From Nocardia cyriacigeorgica (lineage in GTDB: Bacteria; Actinomycetota; Actinomycetes; Mycobacteriales; Mycobacteriaceae): 50,121 nucleotides of DNA. Below, piece by piece: positions 41,872 to 50,121 of the stretch. The translations under genes were made by a program, and so were the position numbers. The notes under the pieces are model-generated. The model did not search any database, was not told where the DNA came from, and saw only the letters and a program-made list of their open reading frames with translations. Each line of letters begins with the position of its first letter. Positions within the stretch are counted from its first letter, which is position 1. The DNA lies in NCBI RefSeq assembly GCF_010858045.1, contig NZ_JAAGVC010000020.1, forward strand, positions 1-50,121, given 5' to 3'.

Positions 41872-42686
41872 TCGATCTTCCCCCATATGAACTCGGTGAT
41901 GGCGCTACCGGCGCGATGGGCCTTGCCCTCGAACTTGGTGACCGGGCGTTCGAAACCGATCGGCGCGCTGTCGCGATGCTCGGCGCTGACCCCGCCGGTG
42001 GTCTCGTTCAAGCCGGTCAGCAGGGGTTCGGCGGCGCCGACCTCGGCGATGTGCTCGGCGTAACCCGCGTGATCGGTCGCGACGTGCAGCACACCGCCCG
42101 GCTTCAACCGATTGGCGATGAGCGCGAGCGTGGCGGGCTGCAACAGCCTGCGCTTGTGATGGCGGGCCTTGGGCCATGGATCGGGGAAGAACACGCGCAC
42201 GCCGGTCAGCGACTCTTCGGCAATCATGTTCTCCAGCACATCAACGGCATCGCCGCGCAGCAGCCGGATGTTTCCGATCTGCTCGCGTTCGATGGCCTGC
42301 ACCAGCTGGGCCAGGCCCGGCTGGTAGACCTCGATGCCGATCAGATTCAGGTGCGGTTCGGCCTGCGCCATCGCGGCGGTCGCGGTGCCGGTGCCACAGC
42401 CGATCTCGATGACCAGCGGGGCCGAGCGGCCGAACCAGGCGTCGGCATCCAGCGGTTCGTCGGCCACGTCGCGACCGATCAGCGGCCAGGTGCGATCCCA
42501 GGATTTCTGCTGGTTGGGAGTGAGAGCACCGCGGCGGGACCGGAAACTGGTCACCCGTGGATACAGGCGGGACCCGGTCTTCGACCGCCGGCCTGCCTCA
42601 GCCGGAGCCGATGCTGTGGACGGTGGGACCGGAACTGACTCGTCTGTATGGTTCGCGGCGTCGTTCACACCTCCATTGTCCAGCAT
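41868..42686 (-). CDS. trmB: tRNA (guanine(46)-N7)-methyltransferase
   Basis: 272 residues from ATG 42686. A GTG at 42668 is equally possible because GACAAT lies 6 bases before it; the frame is open to 42794. VIEIGCGTGTATAAMAQ is the SAM motif, then GIEVYQPGLAQLV, FFPDPWPKARHHKRRLLQP (the TrmB signature) and ATDHAGYAEHI. It methylates G46 of tRNA. The N-terminal 60 residues are disordered and acidic, common in actinobacterial forms. First gene of the trmB-NYN-mmpL3 transcription unit. Confidence 0.93.
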   Translation of the reverse strand: MLDNGGVNDAANHTDESVPVPPSTASAPAEAGRRSKTGSRLYPRVTSFRSRRGALTPNQQKSWDRTWPLIGRDVADEPLDADAWFGRSAPLVIEIGCGTGTATAAMAQAEPHLNLIGIEVYQPGLAQLVQAIEREQIGNIRLLRGDAVDVLENMIAEESLTGVRVFFPDPWPKARHHKRRLLQPATLALIANRLKPGGVLHVATDHAGYAEHIAEVGAAEPLLTGLNETTGGVSAEHRDSAPIGFERPVTKFEGKAHRAGSAITEFIWGKIE

Positions 42687-42818
42687 CGGGTGTTCTACGG
42701 CGCAGGCGACCGCGTGGTTATCGGGTCGCGCGCCCGGTAAACCCGCGTTGACCGGCTCGGGCGGGCCGGGCCGAATCGGCCGGGCCCGGCTCAACCGCCT
42801 GCGGCCATCGGCCCGGAT

Positions 42819-44174
42819 TCAGGCCGCTTTCGCCTGTGCGACCTCGGTCACCGGCGGCTGCGGCGCGCGCAGCGGACGCCCGAACGCGACCAGCACCGCT
42901 GTGCGCGCCATTTCCAGCAGCCCGCGCACACCCACCGGCGAGGCCAGCACCGACCAGACCGTGGCGTCGCGCGCCTCGGTGACGGGCTTGCCCGCCAGCC
43001 GCGCGTCGAGCCAGTCCAGGGTGATCGGGGTGGCCAGCGGCAGCAGCGAGAAATGCTCGCTGAGCCGGTCGCGCACATAGGTGACGTCGGCGCCGCCCTT
43101 GCGGTAGCGGTGCACCTGGCCGTCGATGCCGTCCATGTGGATCACCTGGTCGTGCACCGGCTGCACCACCAGCACCGGGCATTTCGGCGCCGTGTTGCCC
43201 AGCCGCAGATCGTCGAGCATGGCCTGCATCTCCGGCGCGGCCAGGATCTCGTCGAGCGGACGCGGCAGGTAGTCGTCCATCTTCTTGTTGGCGAGGCCGA
43301 GCACGGCCGCGAGCGTGGTCGAGCGTTCGGCGCGGGCGACCAGCTTGTGGCCGTCCGGGGTGAGTTCGTTCTGGATGATCGCGCCGAGCGCCGGATATAT
43401 CCGGCGCAATGCCGCGATCACGATGGCGGGCAGGCCCGCGAAGTAGCCGCCGTTGAGCCGTTGGAAAACCTGACCGGGATCGCCCACCGGGGCGCCGAGC
43501 ACCGCACCGGCGATATCGAGTTCGGGTGCGTAGGTCGGCGCCATCTCCACCAGCCAGGAACTGGCCATACCGCCCCCGGAATAGCCCCACGCCGCGATTC
43601 GGGTGTCCGGGCCGAGGCCGAGCGGCGCGAAGGCGAGGGCGGCGCGGATGCCGTCGAGGGCGCGGTAGCCGGGTTCGCGGGGCGCGCCGAAATTGCCGCG
43701 CGGCCCCTCGTGGTCGGCGATGCTGACCGCCCAGCCGCGCCGCAGCGCGTTCGCCACCAGCAGCCATTCCAGCTGGGTGATCGATCCGAGCGCATGTGCG
43801 CCACGGCGCAGGGCATAGGACGGCGAACACCGTTCCGAGACCGCGTCCATTGCGGACTGAAAGGCCAGCAACGGGCGGGATTCGGCCGGTTCGGCGCCGT
43901 GTGGCAACAGCACGGTGGTGACCGCGGCCTCGGGAGTGCCGTGCAGATCGCAGCTGCGGTAGAGCAGCTGCCAGGCCGAAACCTTTTGCGGCACCACGCC
44001 GAACAGCGCCACCTCGACCTCGCGGCTGCGCAGAATGGTGCCCGCGGGCTGGTCGGCGAATCCGGGCGGCGGGCGGTGGAACGGGTCACGGCTCGGCAGC
44101 AGCGCCGGCTTGTCCGCGGCACCGATGGTCGTCGTGGGGGCGGCCTGCGGCCGCTTCGCCCTGTCGCGAGTCAT
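42819..44174 (-). CDS. Secretory-lipase (LIP) family alpha/beta hydrolase
   Basis: 451 residues with GAGGAGG before ATG 44174. The nucleophile elbow is AAWGYSGGGMASSW, the Asp is in VLVVQPVHDQVIHM and the His in RDRLSEHFSLLPLATP. HGAEPAESRPLLAFQSAMDA and ADHEGPRGNFGAPREPGYRAL are typical of the LIP family of triacylglycerol lipases. No cleavable signal peptide is visible: the start is charged and Ala/Thr-rich. It may act inside the cell or be exported by another route. It is transcribed away from the SDR gene. Confidence 0.88.
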   Translation of the reverse strand: MTRDRAKRPQAAPTTTIGAADKPALLPSRDPFHRPPPGFADQPAGTILRSREVEVALFGVVPQKVSAWQLLYRSCDLHGTPEAAVTTVLLPHGAEPAESRPLLAFQSAMDAVSERCSPSYALRRGAHALGSITQLEWLLVANALRRGWAVSIADHEGPRGNFGAPREPGYRALDGIRAALAFAPLGLGPDTRIAAWGYSGGGMASSWLVEMAPTYAPELDIAGAVLGAPVGDPGQVFQRLNGGYFAGLPAIVIAALRRIYPALGAIIQNELTPDGHKLVARAERSTTLAAVLGLANKKMDDYLPRPLDEILAAPEMQAMLDDLRLGNTAPKCPVLVVQPVHDQVIHMDGIDGQVHRYRKGGADVTYVRDRLSEHFSLLPLATPITLDWLDARLAGKPVTEARDATVWSVLASPVGVRGLLEMARTAVLVAFGRPLRAPQPPVTEVAQAKAA

Positions 44175-44406
44175 CGCAACCTCCTCGTCGAGGCCCGATG
44201 CACGATCTCGGGCGCTTCCAGCGGCGTCTCGCCGCCGCGCGGTCCGGCGCCGCGCGTGTGCCGCCCGCTCGTCGTGAACGAAAAGTCAAGCTACGCACCG
44301 ACTGTGGTGCCGACCGTCCGGTCAGGGTAAGTTACCCGGCATTCGCCGGGCCAGCCCCCGGCGGATCGTACGGCACAGTGTGGCCGAGCCCATTACGCTT
44401 CCTGCC
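44175..44406. promoter_or_regulatory. Divergent intergenic region, lipase / SDR
   Basis: 232 bases. On the plus side TACGCT (44394-44399) is 7 bases before ATG 44407, a leaderless-type -10 box. On the minus side only the strong ribosome-binding sequence of the lipase gene is clear. No other gene is supported here. Confidence 0.6.
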
Positions 44407-45189
44407 ATGGGTGGTCCGACCGTTTTCATCACTGGCGCTGCCGCGGGCATCGGCCGCGCCACGGCGCTGCTTTTCGCTGCCCAGGGCTATCGCGTCGGCG
44501 CCTACGACGTCGACGAGGTCGGGCTGACGCGGCTCGCGGCCGATATCGGCCAAGCGGGCGGCAGCGTGCGCACCGGACTCCTCGATGTGACAGACACCAC
44601 AGCATGGTCCGAGCGGCTCGCCGAGTTCTGGGACGACGCCGGACGACTGGACATCCTGATCAACAACGCAGGCATTCTGCGCGCCGGGCCGTTCGAATCG
44701 ATCGACCTCGCCCAGCATCAGACCATCGTCGATGTGAATCTCGGCGGCGTCATCAACGGCACCCACCTGGCGTTCCGCTATCTGCGCGACACTCCGGGCG
44801 CCCAGGTGGTGAACCTCTGCTCGGCTTCGGCGATCTACGGCCAGCCCGAACTCGCCAGCTACGGCGCCACCAAATCCGCGGTCAAAAGCCTGACCGAGGC
44901 GCTGGATCTGGAATGGGCACACCACGACATCCGGGTGATCGCGATCTGGCCGCTGTTCGTGGCCACCGCGATGGTCGAGGGCGTCACCACCAAATCCACT
45001 CGCTCCCTCGGCGTGCGGCTGACCGCCGACGACGTCGCCGCAGGCATCTGGTCGGCCACCAGGAAGCAGGGCAGGCTGCCGCGGGTGCACTACGAGATCG
45101 GCGCGCAGGCGAAACTGCTCGCCACCGCGGCGAAATACGCACCCAATTGGGCGGTGCGCACGGTGAACAAATACGTCAGCGGTTCGTGA
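44407..45189 (+). CDS. Short-chain dehydrogenase/reductase (classical SDR)
   Basis: 260 residues from ATG 44407, preferred over GTG 44380 because TACGCT is 7 bases before it. TGAAAGIGRATAL is the cofactor motif, Asp after VGAYDVDEVGL suggests NAD(H), DILINNAGILRAG follows, then the catalytic Ser in SASAIYGQPELASYGATKSAV (Tyr and Lys). The substrate is unknown. Lipid or steroid-type substrates are common in this group. It is the same strand as, but 72 bases before, the dynamin-like genes. Confidence 0.9.
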   Translation: MGGPTVFITGAAAGIGRATALLFAAQGYRVGAYDVDEVGLTRLAADIGQAGGSVRTGLLDVTDTTAWSERLAEFWDDAGRLDILINNAGILRAGPFESIDLAQHQTIVDVNLGGVINGTHLAFRYLRDTPGAQVVNLCSASAIYGQPELASYGATKSAVKSLTEALDLEWAHHDIRVIAIWPLFVATAMVEGVTTKSTRSLGVRLTADDVAAGIWSATRKQGRLPRVHYEIGAQAKLLATAAKYAPNWAVRTVNKYVSGS

Positions 45190-45261
45190 ACCGGCCCGCA
45201 CCGGCCCCGGCCCCGACTTCTGAGACAATGCCCGCAGAACTCGACAGGGGGGTGCGCACCG

Positions 45262-46401
45262 ATGCCGAACGCCGCCGGACCGGATGGAACCATGCTCGAC
45301 CGACGTGAGCGCACGCGTGAGCGCGATCAACTCGACGAACTGCTCGACGCCCTGCGCCAAGGCCAGGGCAACGACCCGCAGATCGGCTACCACGCCGGGC
45401 TCGCGGTGGAGCGCTGGCGGATGCCGCCGCGCATCCAGGTCACCGGCCGGGCGCACACCGGCCGCACTACCGTGCTGCACGCGCTGGCGCTGATGTCGGC
45501 GGTGGAGACCGGCCCGGTGGATGAACCCGGCCTGCCGGATCCGGTGCTCGACGGCGACATCATCGTCTACGTGCTCGCCGCCGCGCCAGGCCCGGCCGAT
45601 GCGCGCATCATCGGCTCGCTGCCGCCGGACCGGACCATCGTCGTGCTCAACAAGGCCGACGCGGTCGGCGCTCGATGGGCCGATGCCGTCCTCGCCGCCG
45701 AACAGTACGGCCGCGAGCTCGGCCGCCAGGTGTTGCCCGTTGTCGCCTCGCTCGCGGTGCGCACCAGGGCCGGCGCCGTCACCGAGGCCGATCTGGCGAC
45801 GCTGCGCAGGCATGCGGGCAATACCGATCCGGCCTTCACGCTCTCGCCGGACCTGTTCACCGCGCCCAGTGCCGGCCCCGACGTCGCCGAGCGGACCCAG
45901 TTGTTGCAGCGCTGGGATCTGTACGGCGTCAACTGCGCGCTCACCGTGGTCCGGCATCAGCCGGAGATCACCGGCCAGGCGCTGTTGCAGATCTTGCACG
46001 CCGCCAGCGCCGTCGATCCACTGCACAAGCTGCTGCACCGCCGCTACGAGCAGGTCTCGGCCCAGCGCGGCGGCGAGCTGCTCGACGAACTCACCCGGCT
46101 GGCCGCGCGCGCCGTCCCCGGTGACGGCGGCCGCGCACGTGACGTCCTCGAGGACTACCTCTACGGCGACGATGCCCTGTGGACCGGTCTGTGTGCGGGC
46201 CTTGCCCATCCGTCGGTCGCGCATCTGGCCGCCGGCTATCCCTCGCCCGCGCCCGCCGACGCCGACGACGCCCTCGACCGGGCCGCGCGCTGGCGTTCGC
46301 TGGTCTCCAGCGATATGCCGCCGGCGGCCCGCCGCGCCGCGGTGCGGGTGCACAACGGCTACGTCCGGCTATGGGAGCGAATGAGCAGTGCCGGTCTCTG
46401 A
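45262..46401 (+). CDS. Dynamin-like GTPase-related protein 1 (degenerate P-loop)
   Basis: 379 residues. GRAHTGRTT (62-70) sits where a P-loop is expected, with Arg for the usual Lys, and NKAD (130-133) is the guanine-specificity motif after TIVVLN. The switch/Walker B region is shortened (DGDIIVYVLAA). Helical segments follow to the end. It overlaps the second, membrane-anchored member by 14 bases. Position between trmB and pckA and length fit mycobacterial Rv0209 (recall). Probably works as a pair with the next protein. A start at ATG 45292 is also possible. Confidence 0.75.
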   Translation: MPNAAGPDGTMLDRRERTRERDQLDELLDALRQGQGNDPQIGYHAGLAVERWRMPPRIQVTGRAHTGRTTVLHALALMSAVETGPVDEPGLPDPVLDGDIIVYVLAAAPGPADARIIGSLPPDRTIVVLNKADAVGARWADAVLAAEQYGRELGRQVLPVVASLAVRTRAGAVTEADLATLRRHAGNTDPAFTLSPDLFTAPSAGPDVAERTQLLQRWDLYGVNCALTVVRHQPEITGQALLQILHAASAVDPLHKLLHRRYEQVSAQRGGELLDELTRLAARAVPGDGGRARDVLEDYLYGDDALWTGLCAGLAHPSVAHLAAGYPSPAPADADDALDRAARWRSLVSSDMPPAARRAAVRVHNGYVRLWERMSSAGL

Positions 46402-47944
46402 TCCCCCGGAACACCCCTCGCGCACCGATTCCGCCGCGTCGATCGCCGCGTTGCCCGCGGCGCTGGAAGCGGTGGTGCAGCGATGGAATCCGCAGGGGAT
46501 GGCGTTGCTGCGTGCCGTCAGCGGCAACGGCAACGCCTCCGGTGTGGTGCTGATCGGGCCCGATGACGCCAACACCACACTGCTCAGGACCGAACTGGCC
46601 CGCTTCGAACCGCATGTCGATCTGACCGATCCGGTCGCCGACGCCCGCGCCGCTGTCGAGACCACCTCACCGTCGGGTGACGCGCCCGCCGCGGTGGCGC
46701 TGATCCTGCTCGACGCGGGCACCACCCTCGGCGCCGGCGTCCTCGACATGGTGCGCGGGCTCCGCGCCGGCGGCACCAGGGTGCTGCTGGCCATGAACGG
46801 CATCCACGCTCATCAGGATTGGCGCGCGGTGCGCGAACGCGATCTGGCGCTGCTGGCGGGCGAGGGCATCACCGATATCGATATCGTCCCGGTCTCGGCC
46901 CGCCTCGCGGTGGCCGCGCGCTCCTCCGGCGATACCGCCCTGCTGGATCGTTCCGGGCTGGCCGCGCTGCACGCGGAGCTCACCGCGGCCACCCTCGGCG
47001 CCGCCGGCGACGGCGCGGACCGGCTGGCCGCCGTGCGCACCAGGGTGCTCACCGACACCAGGGCCCGCATCGTCGAACAGGTCGCCGCGCTGCGCGCGGG
47101 TACCGCGGCGATGCGGTTGCGGGAAGAACGTGCCACCTTGCTCGCCGGCCGCGACGGCGGCAGGGCCGCGGCCATGTCCAACCTGCGCAGCCAGCTGCAC
47201 CTGGCCCGGCTGGATCTGATGACCGAGGTGGGCGCCAGGGTGCGGGCCCTGCACACCGCGGCGCGGGCCGAACTCGACCGGCTCGGCCGCTCCGATATCG
47301 GCGACTATCCGGACCGGCTGCAACAGGCGGTGACCGAACTGGCCGCCGCCGTCGACGTCGATATCGAGCACCGGCTCGCGGAACTGGCCTCGCGCGTCGG
47401 CGGCCCCGATCCGGGCCCGGCGCGTCGCGATCTGCCGCCGCGAGTGGGCCCGGATCCCGAGCCGCGGCAGCGGGGTGTCGAAGATCACCTCATGATCGCG
47501 CTCGGCGCGTCGGCCGGTGTCGGCCTCGGCCGACTGGTGGTCTCGCCGTTCAGTCTGGTGCCCGCGCTGGATGTGGCGAGCGTTCCGGTGACGCTGCTGC
47601 TCGGCGCAGGCGTGGCCGCCTGGGTGGTGCGAGCGCGCGGCCAGCTCGCCGATCGCAATCACCTCCGGCAGTGGGTCGCCGATGCCCTCGTGAATGTAAA
47701 AGCCCAGCTCGAGCAGCGGGTCGGCACGGCAATGGTGGAGGCCGAATCGCAGTTGTCGGAGCGGGTGGTGCGGGCGAGCACCGAACGCATGGTGGAGGTG
47801 GACCGTAAGGCCGCCGAGCTGGAGGCCCGGCTGCGCCGCTACATCGCCGAACAACCCGGTCAGCTCGCGGCCTGTGAACGCGATATCGAGAGCATCGATC
47901 ACTGGATGGCGTCGGCCGGACGTGGGACGAATGATCGGCAATGA
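46388..47944 (+). CDS. Dynamin-like protein 2 with membrane hairpin
   Basis: 518 residues from GTG 46388. A P-loop-like stretch, VVLIGPDDANTTLL, lacks the Lys. VLLAMNG and DIVPVSARLA resemble G4 and G5 regions. Long helices follow (about 205-360). A hydrophobic hairpin at about residues 368-415 (MIALGASAGVGLGRLVV, then VASVPVTLLLGAGVAAWVV) is like the membrane paddle of bacterial dynamins, with C-terminal helices after it. It resembles Rv0210 in place and size (recall). The pair may tubulate or protect membrane near mycolate export or septation (inference). Confidence 0.75.
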   Translation: MPVSDPPEHPSRTDSAASIAALPAALEAVVQRWNPQGMALLRAVSGNGNASGVVLIGPDDANTTLLRTELARFEPHVDLTDPVADARAAVETTSPSGDAPAAVALILLDAGTTLGAGVLDMVRGLRAGGTRVLLAMNGIHAHQDWRAVRERDLALLAGEGITDIDIVPVSARLAVAARSSGDTALLDRSGLAALHAELTAATLGAAGDGADRLAAVRTRVLTDTRARIVEQVAALRAGTAAMRLREERATLLAGRDGGRAAAMSNLRSQLHLARLDLMTEVGARVRALHTAARAELDRLGRSDIGDYPDRLQQAVTELAAAVDVDIEHRLAELASRVGGPDPGPARRDLPPRVGPDPEPRQRGVEDHLMIALGASAGVGLGRLVVSPFSLVPALDVASVPVTLLLGAGVAAWVVRARGQLADRNHLRQWVADALVNVKAQLEQRVGTAMVEAESQLSERVVRASTERMVEVDRKAAELEARLRRYIAEQPGQLAACERDIESIDHWMASAGRGTNDRQ

Positions 47945-48178
47945 TCGGGGGTACCTATGAGGAACCCGATTCCGTACGGTTCGTCATATCGCGTTAACCT
48001 CTAGACAGGAACCTGGGCGTCCGCTTCGCCCTGTGCGCTGTCCAGCCGGCCGGCGCGATCGACGGGCTGTAGCGGGTGCCATCCAGCCAATGGTGGCGCT
48101 CGGTGGTTCGGGGCTGGTCACGCGCCGATTGGGCCAGGATCGAAACACCGCAGAACCGCCCATCTCAGGAGAGTTTTC
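47945..48178 (+). promoter_or_regulatory. pckA upstream region
   Basis: 234 bases. ATCGGG (47944-47949) and CCCGAT (47965-47970) may end the dynamin operon. TAACCT near 47994-47999 could be a -10 box. CAGGAGAG lies 6-8 bases before ATG 48179. The leader from the possible promoter is about 180 bases, so control of pckA at RNA level is possible, but I see no known riboswitch. Confidence 0.5.
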
Positions 48179-50011
48179 ATGACCTCAGCGACCATTCCTG
48201 GTCTTCGTGGATCCGACGGCAAAGCGCCGACCGAACACAGCGAACTGCTCACCTGGGTACAGGAAGTCGCCGAGCTGACTCAGCCTGATCGGGTGGTCTG
48301 GGCCGACGGTTCCGACGCCGAATGGGACCGTCTGACCACCCAGCTGGTCGAGGCGGGCACGTTCAAGAAGCTCGACGAGAAGAAGAAGCCCAACTCCTTC
48401 CTCGCGCTGTCCGACCCCTCCGACGTCGCGCGCGTGGAATCGCGCACCTACATCTGTTCCAAGACCGAGGCCGACGCGGGCCCGACCAACAACTGGGTCG
48501 ACCCCACCGAGATGCGCGCCACCATGACCGAGCTGTACCGCGGCTCGATGAAGGGCCGCACCATGTACGTGGTGCCGTTCTGCATGGGCCCGCTCGGTGC
48601 CGAGGACCCCAAGCTGGGTGTGGAGATCACCGACTCGGAGTACGTGGTCGTCTCCATGCGGGTGATGACCCGGATGGGTGCCGCCGCGCTGGAGAAGCTC
48701 GGTACCGACCGCCCGTTCGTCAAGGCGCTGCACAGCGTCGGCGCGCCGCTGGCCGAGGGCCAGCAAGACGTGCCGTGGCCGTGCAACGACACCAAATACA
48801 TCACCCACTTCCCCGAGGACCGCGAGATCTGGTCCTACGGCTCCGGCTACGGCGGCAACGCACTGCTCGGCAAGAAGTGCTACTCGCTGCGCATCGCCTC
48901 GGCGATGGCGCACGACGAGGGCTGGCTGGCCGAGCACATGCTGATCCTCAAGCTGATCTCCCCGGAGAACAAGGCCTACTACATCGCCGCCGCGTTCCCC
49001 AGCGCCTGCGGTAAGACCAACCTCGCGATGATCCAGCCGACCATCCCCGGCTGGCGCGCGGAGACCCTCGGCGACGACATCGCCTGGATGCGTTTCGGCA
49101 AGGACGGCCGCCTCTACGCGGTGAACCCGGAGTTCGGTTTCTTCGGCGTCGCGCCCGGCACCAACCACAGCTCCAACCCCAACGCCATGGCCACCATGGA
49201 CGCGGGCAACACCGTCTACACCAACGTCGCGCTGACCGACGACAACGACGTGTGGTGGGAAGGCCTGGAGGGCGAGCCCGATCACCTGATCGACTGGAAG
49301 GGCAACGACTGGTACCTGCGGGAGACCGAAACCCTCGCCGCCCACCCGAACTCGCGCTACTGCACCCCGATGTCGCAGTGCCCGATCCTGGCGCCCGAAT
49401 GGGACGACCCGCAGGGTGTGCCGATCTCGGCGATCCTGTTCGGCGGCCGCCGCAAGACCACCGTCCCGCTGGTGACCGAGTCCTTCGACTGGCAGCACGG
49501 CGTTTTCATGGGCGCCACCCTGTCCTCGGAGCAGACCGCCGCCGCCGAGGGCAAGGTCGGCACCGTGCGCCGCGACCCGATGGCCATGCTGCCGTTCATG
49601 GGCTACCACGTCGGTGACTACCTGAACCACTGGATCAACGTCGGCAAGAACGCCGACGCGGCCAAGCTGCCGAAGATCTTCTACGTCAACTGGTTCCGTC
49701 GCGGCGACGACGGCCGCTTCCTGTGGCCCGGATTCGGCGAGAACTCCCGTGTGCTGGAGTGGATCGTCAACCGGATCGAGGGCAAGGCCGAGGCCGAGGG
49801 CACCGCGATCGGCAACGTCCCGACCGCCGCCCAGATGGATCTGGAGGGCCTCGACGTCGATCCCGCCGACGTCGACGAGGCGCTGAAGGTCGACGCCGAG
49901 GAGTGGAAGAAGGAGATCCCGCTCATCGAAGAGTGGTTCGAATTCATCGGCGACAAGCTGCCGTCCGGTGTCCGCGACGAGTTCGAGGCCCTCAAGCAGC
50001 GCCTGGGCTGA
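48179..50011 (+). CDS. pckA: Phosphoenolpyruvate carboxykinase (GTP)
   Basis: 610 residues, the usual size for GTP-type enzymes. The P-loop is FPSACGKTN with Lys279 and Thr280, including the reactive Cys277 found in this group. The second kinase motif is LGDDIAWMRF, followed by VNPEFGFFGVAPGTN, FGGRRKTTVPLV and GYHVGDYLNHW. It converts oxaloacetate and GTP to PEP and CO2 in gluconeogenesis and is important for growth on fatty acids in mycolate actinobacteria. Complete within the window; the hairpin after it may terminate transcription. Confidence 0.97.
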   Translation: MTSATIPGLRGSDGKAPTEHSELLTWVQEVAELTQPDRVVWADGSDAEWDRLTTQLVEAGTFKKLDEKKKPNSFLALSDPSDVARVESRTYICSKTEADAGPTNNWVDPTEMRATMTELYRGSMKGRTMYVVPFCMGPLGAEDPKLGVEITDSEYVVVSMRVMTRMGAAALEKLGTDRPFVKALHSVGAPLAEGQQDVPWPCNDTKYITHFPEDREIWSYGSGYGGNALLGKKCYSLRIASAMAHDEGWLAEHMLILKLISPENKAYYIAAAFPSACGKTNLAMIQPTIPGWRAETLGDDIAWMRFGKDGRLYAVNPEFGFFGVAPGTNHSSNPNAMATMDAGNTVYTNVALTDDNDVWWEGLEGEPDHLIDWKGNDWYLRETETLAAHPNSRYCTPMSQCPILAPEWDDPQGVPISAILFGGRRKTTVPLVTESFDWQHGVFMGATLSSEQTAAAEGKVGTVRRDPMAMLPFMGYHVGDYLNHWINVGKNADAAKLPKIFYVNWFRRGDDGRFLWPGFGENSRVLEWIVNRIEGKAEAEGTAIGNVPTAAQMDLEGLDVDPADVDEALKVDAEEWKKEIPLIEEWFEFIGDKLPSGVRDEFEALKQRLG

Positions 50012-50057
50012 AACTTGCGGCGCCGCCTGCGGCGTCGCGTATTCACGGCTCCCGGAT

Positions 50058-50120
50058 GTCTCGCGTCCGCGCCACCGCTGCTTGCCTTCGGCGTACGCAG
50101 CGGCGGCGCAGACGCGAGAC
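50058..50120. repeat. Long 24-bp-arm inverted repeat after pckA
   Basis: Arms at 50058-50081 and 50097-50120 match at 22 of 24 positions around a 15-base loop. The arms are very GC-rich and begin with GTCTCGCGTC and end with its inverse GACGCGAGAC. GCGGCGCCGCC-type sequence lies just before (50017-50036). It could end pckA transcription or be a dispersed element. The window stops one base later, so its right flank is unseen. Confidence 0.75.
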
Positions 50121-50121
50121 G

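Noticed and set aside
1..50121. tRNA or rRNA genes
   Set aside because: I found no cloverleaf-type sequence with a T-loop GGTTCGA-like motif in proper context, nor rRNA stretches; a covariance-model search would be needed to exclude small RNAs.

Overview
High-GC actinobacterial chromosome, most likely Nocardia or a close mycolate-producing relative. The main reasons are an MmpL3-type transporter whose Asp-Tyr pairs sit almost exactly where they do in mycobacterial MmpL3, and its gene order with a NYN protein, trmB, two dynamin-like proteins and GTP-type pckA. This order matches the mycobacterial mmpL3-to-pckA neighbourhood (recalled knowledge, no search was run). Many starts look leaderless: a TANNNT -10 box sits 7 nt before the start codon.

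Layout. 1-1.9 kb: the end of a membrane protein of the TIGR04222 type with a four-fold Cys-Gly-Gly tail, then a DUF692 (MNIO) iron enzyme and a small partner protein, all tightly coupled. 2-3.6 kb: an NmrA-like reductase and an ankyrin protein. 3.7-8.1 kb (minus strand): a four-gene, translationally coupled run of ThDP enzyme, SRPBCC protein, KAS III-like enzyme and HisC-like aminotransferase, which looks like a small biosynthetic cluster. It diverges from an EXLDI-family regulator and a DrrAB-type ABC exporter (8.2-10.7 kb). 10.7-16 kb: housekeeping and metabolic genes (YqgE/AlgH, acyltransferase, GNAT, glycerate kinase, HxlR regulator with a divergent imine-reductase-like gene). 15.9-19.6 kb: a VapBC pair with a palindromic operator, an ABC exporter operon ending in a small XRE regulator, and a divergent ArsR-SRPBCC fusion with operators inside its promoter.

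19.6-22.8 kb is an accessory island that looks lower in GC. It holds a GreA C-domain fragment, a MerR/DUF433-DUF5615 toxin-antitoxin-like pair, the tail of a lost XRE regulator and a phosphotransferase gene with two in-frame stops. 22.9-25.7 kb: a DUF6236 gene coupled to a TRIC-family channel, a deazaflavin-type reductase and aroQ.

26-38 kb is a cell-envelope and signalling block: a penicillin-binding-like lipoprotein without the SxxK serine, DUF3054, an LPG-synthase-type membrane protein, a class III adenylate cyclase, an AI-2E/PerM-like permease overlapping a two-component system, a DUF1707 protein and a DUF2339 protein with a heptapeptide repeat. 37.8-50 kb: mmpL3, NYN, trmB, a lipase, an SDR, the two dynamin-like proteins, pckA, and a 24-bp-arm hairpin at the right edge.
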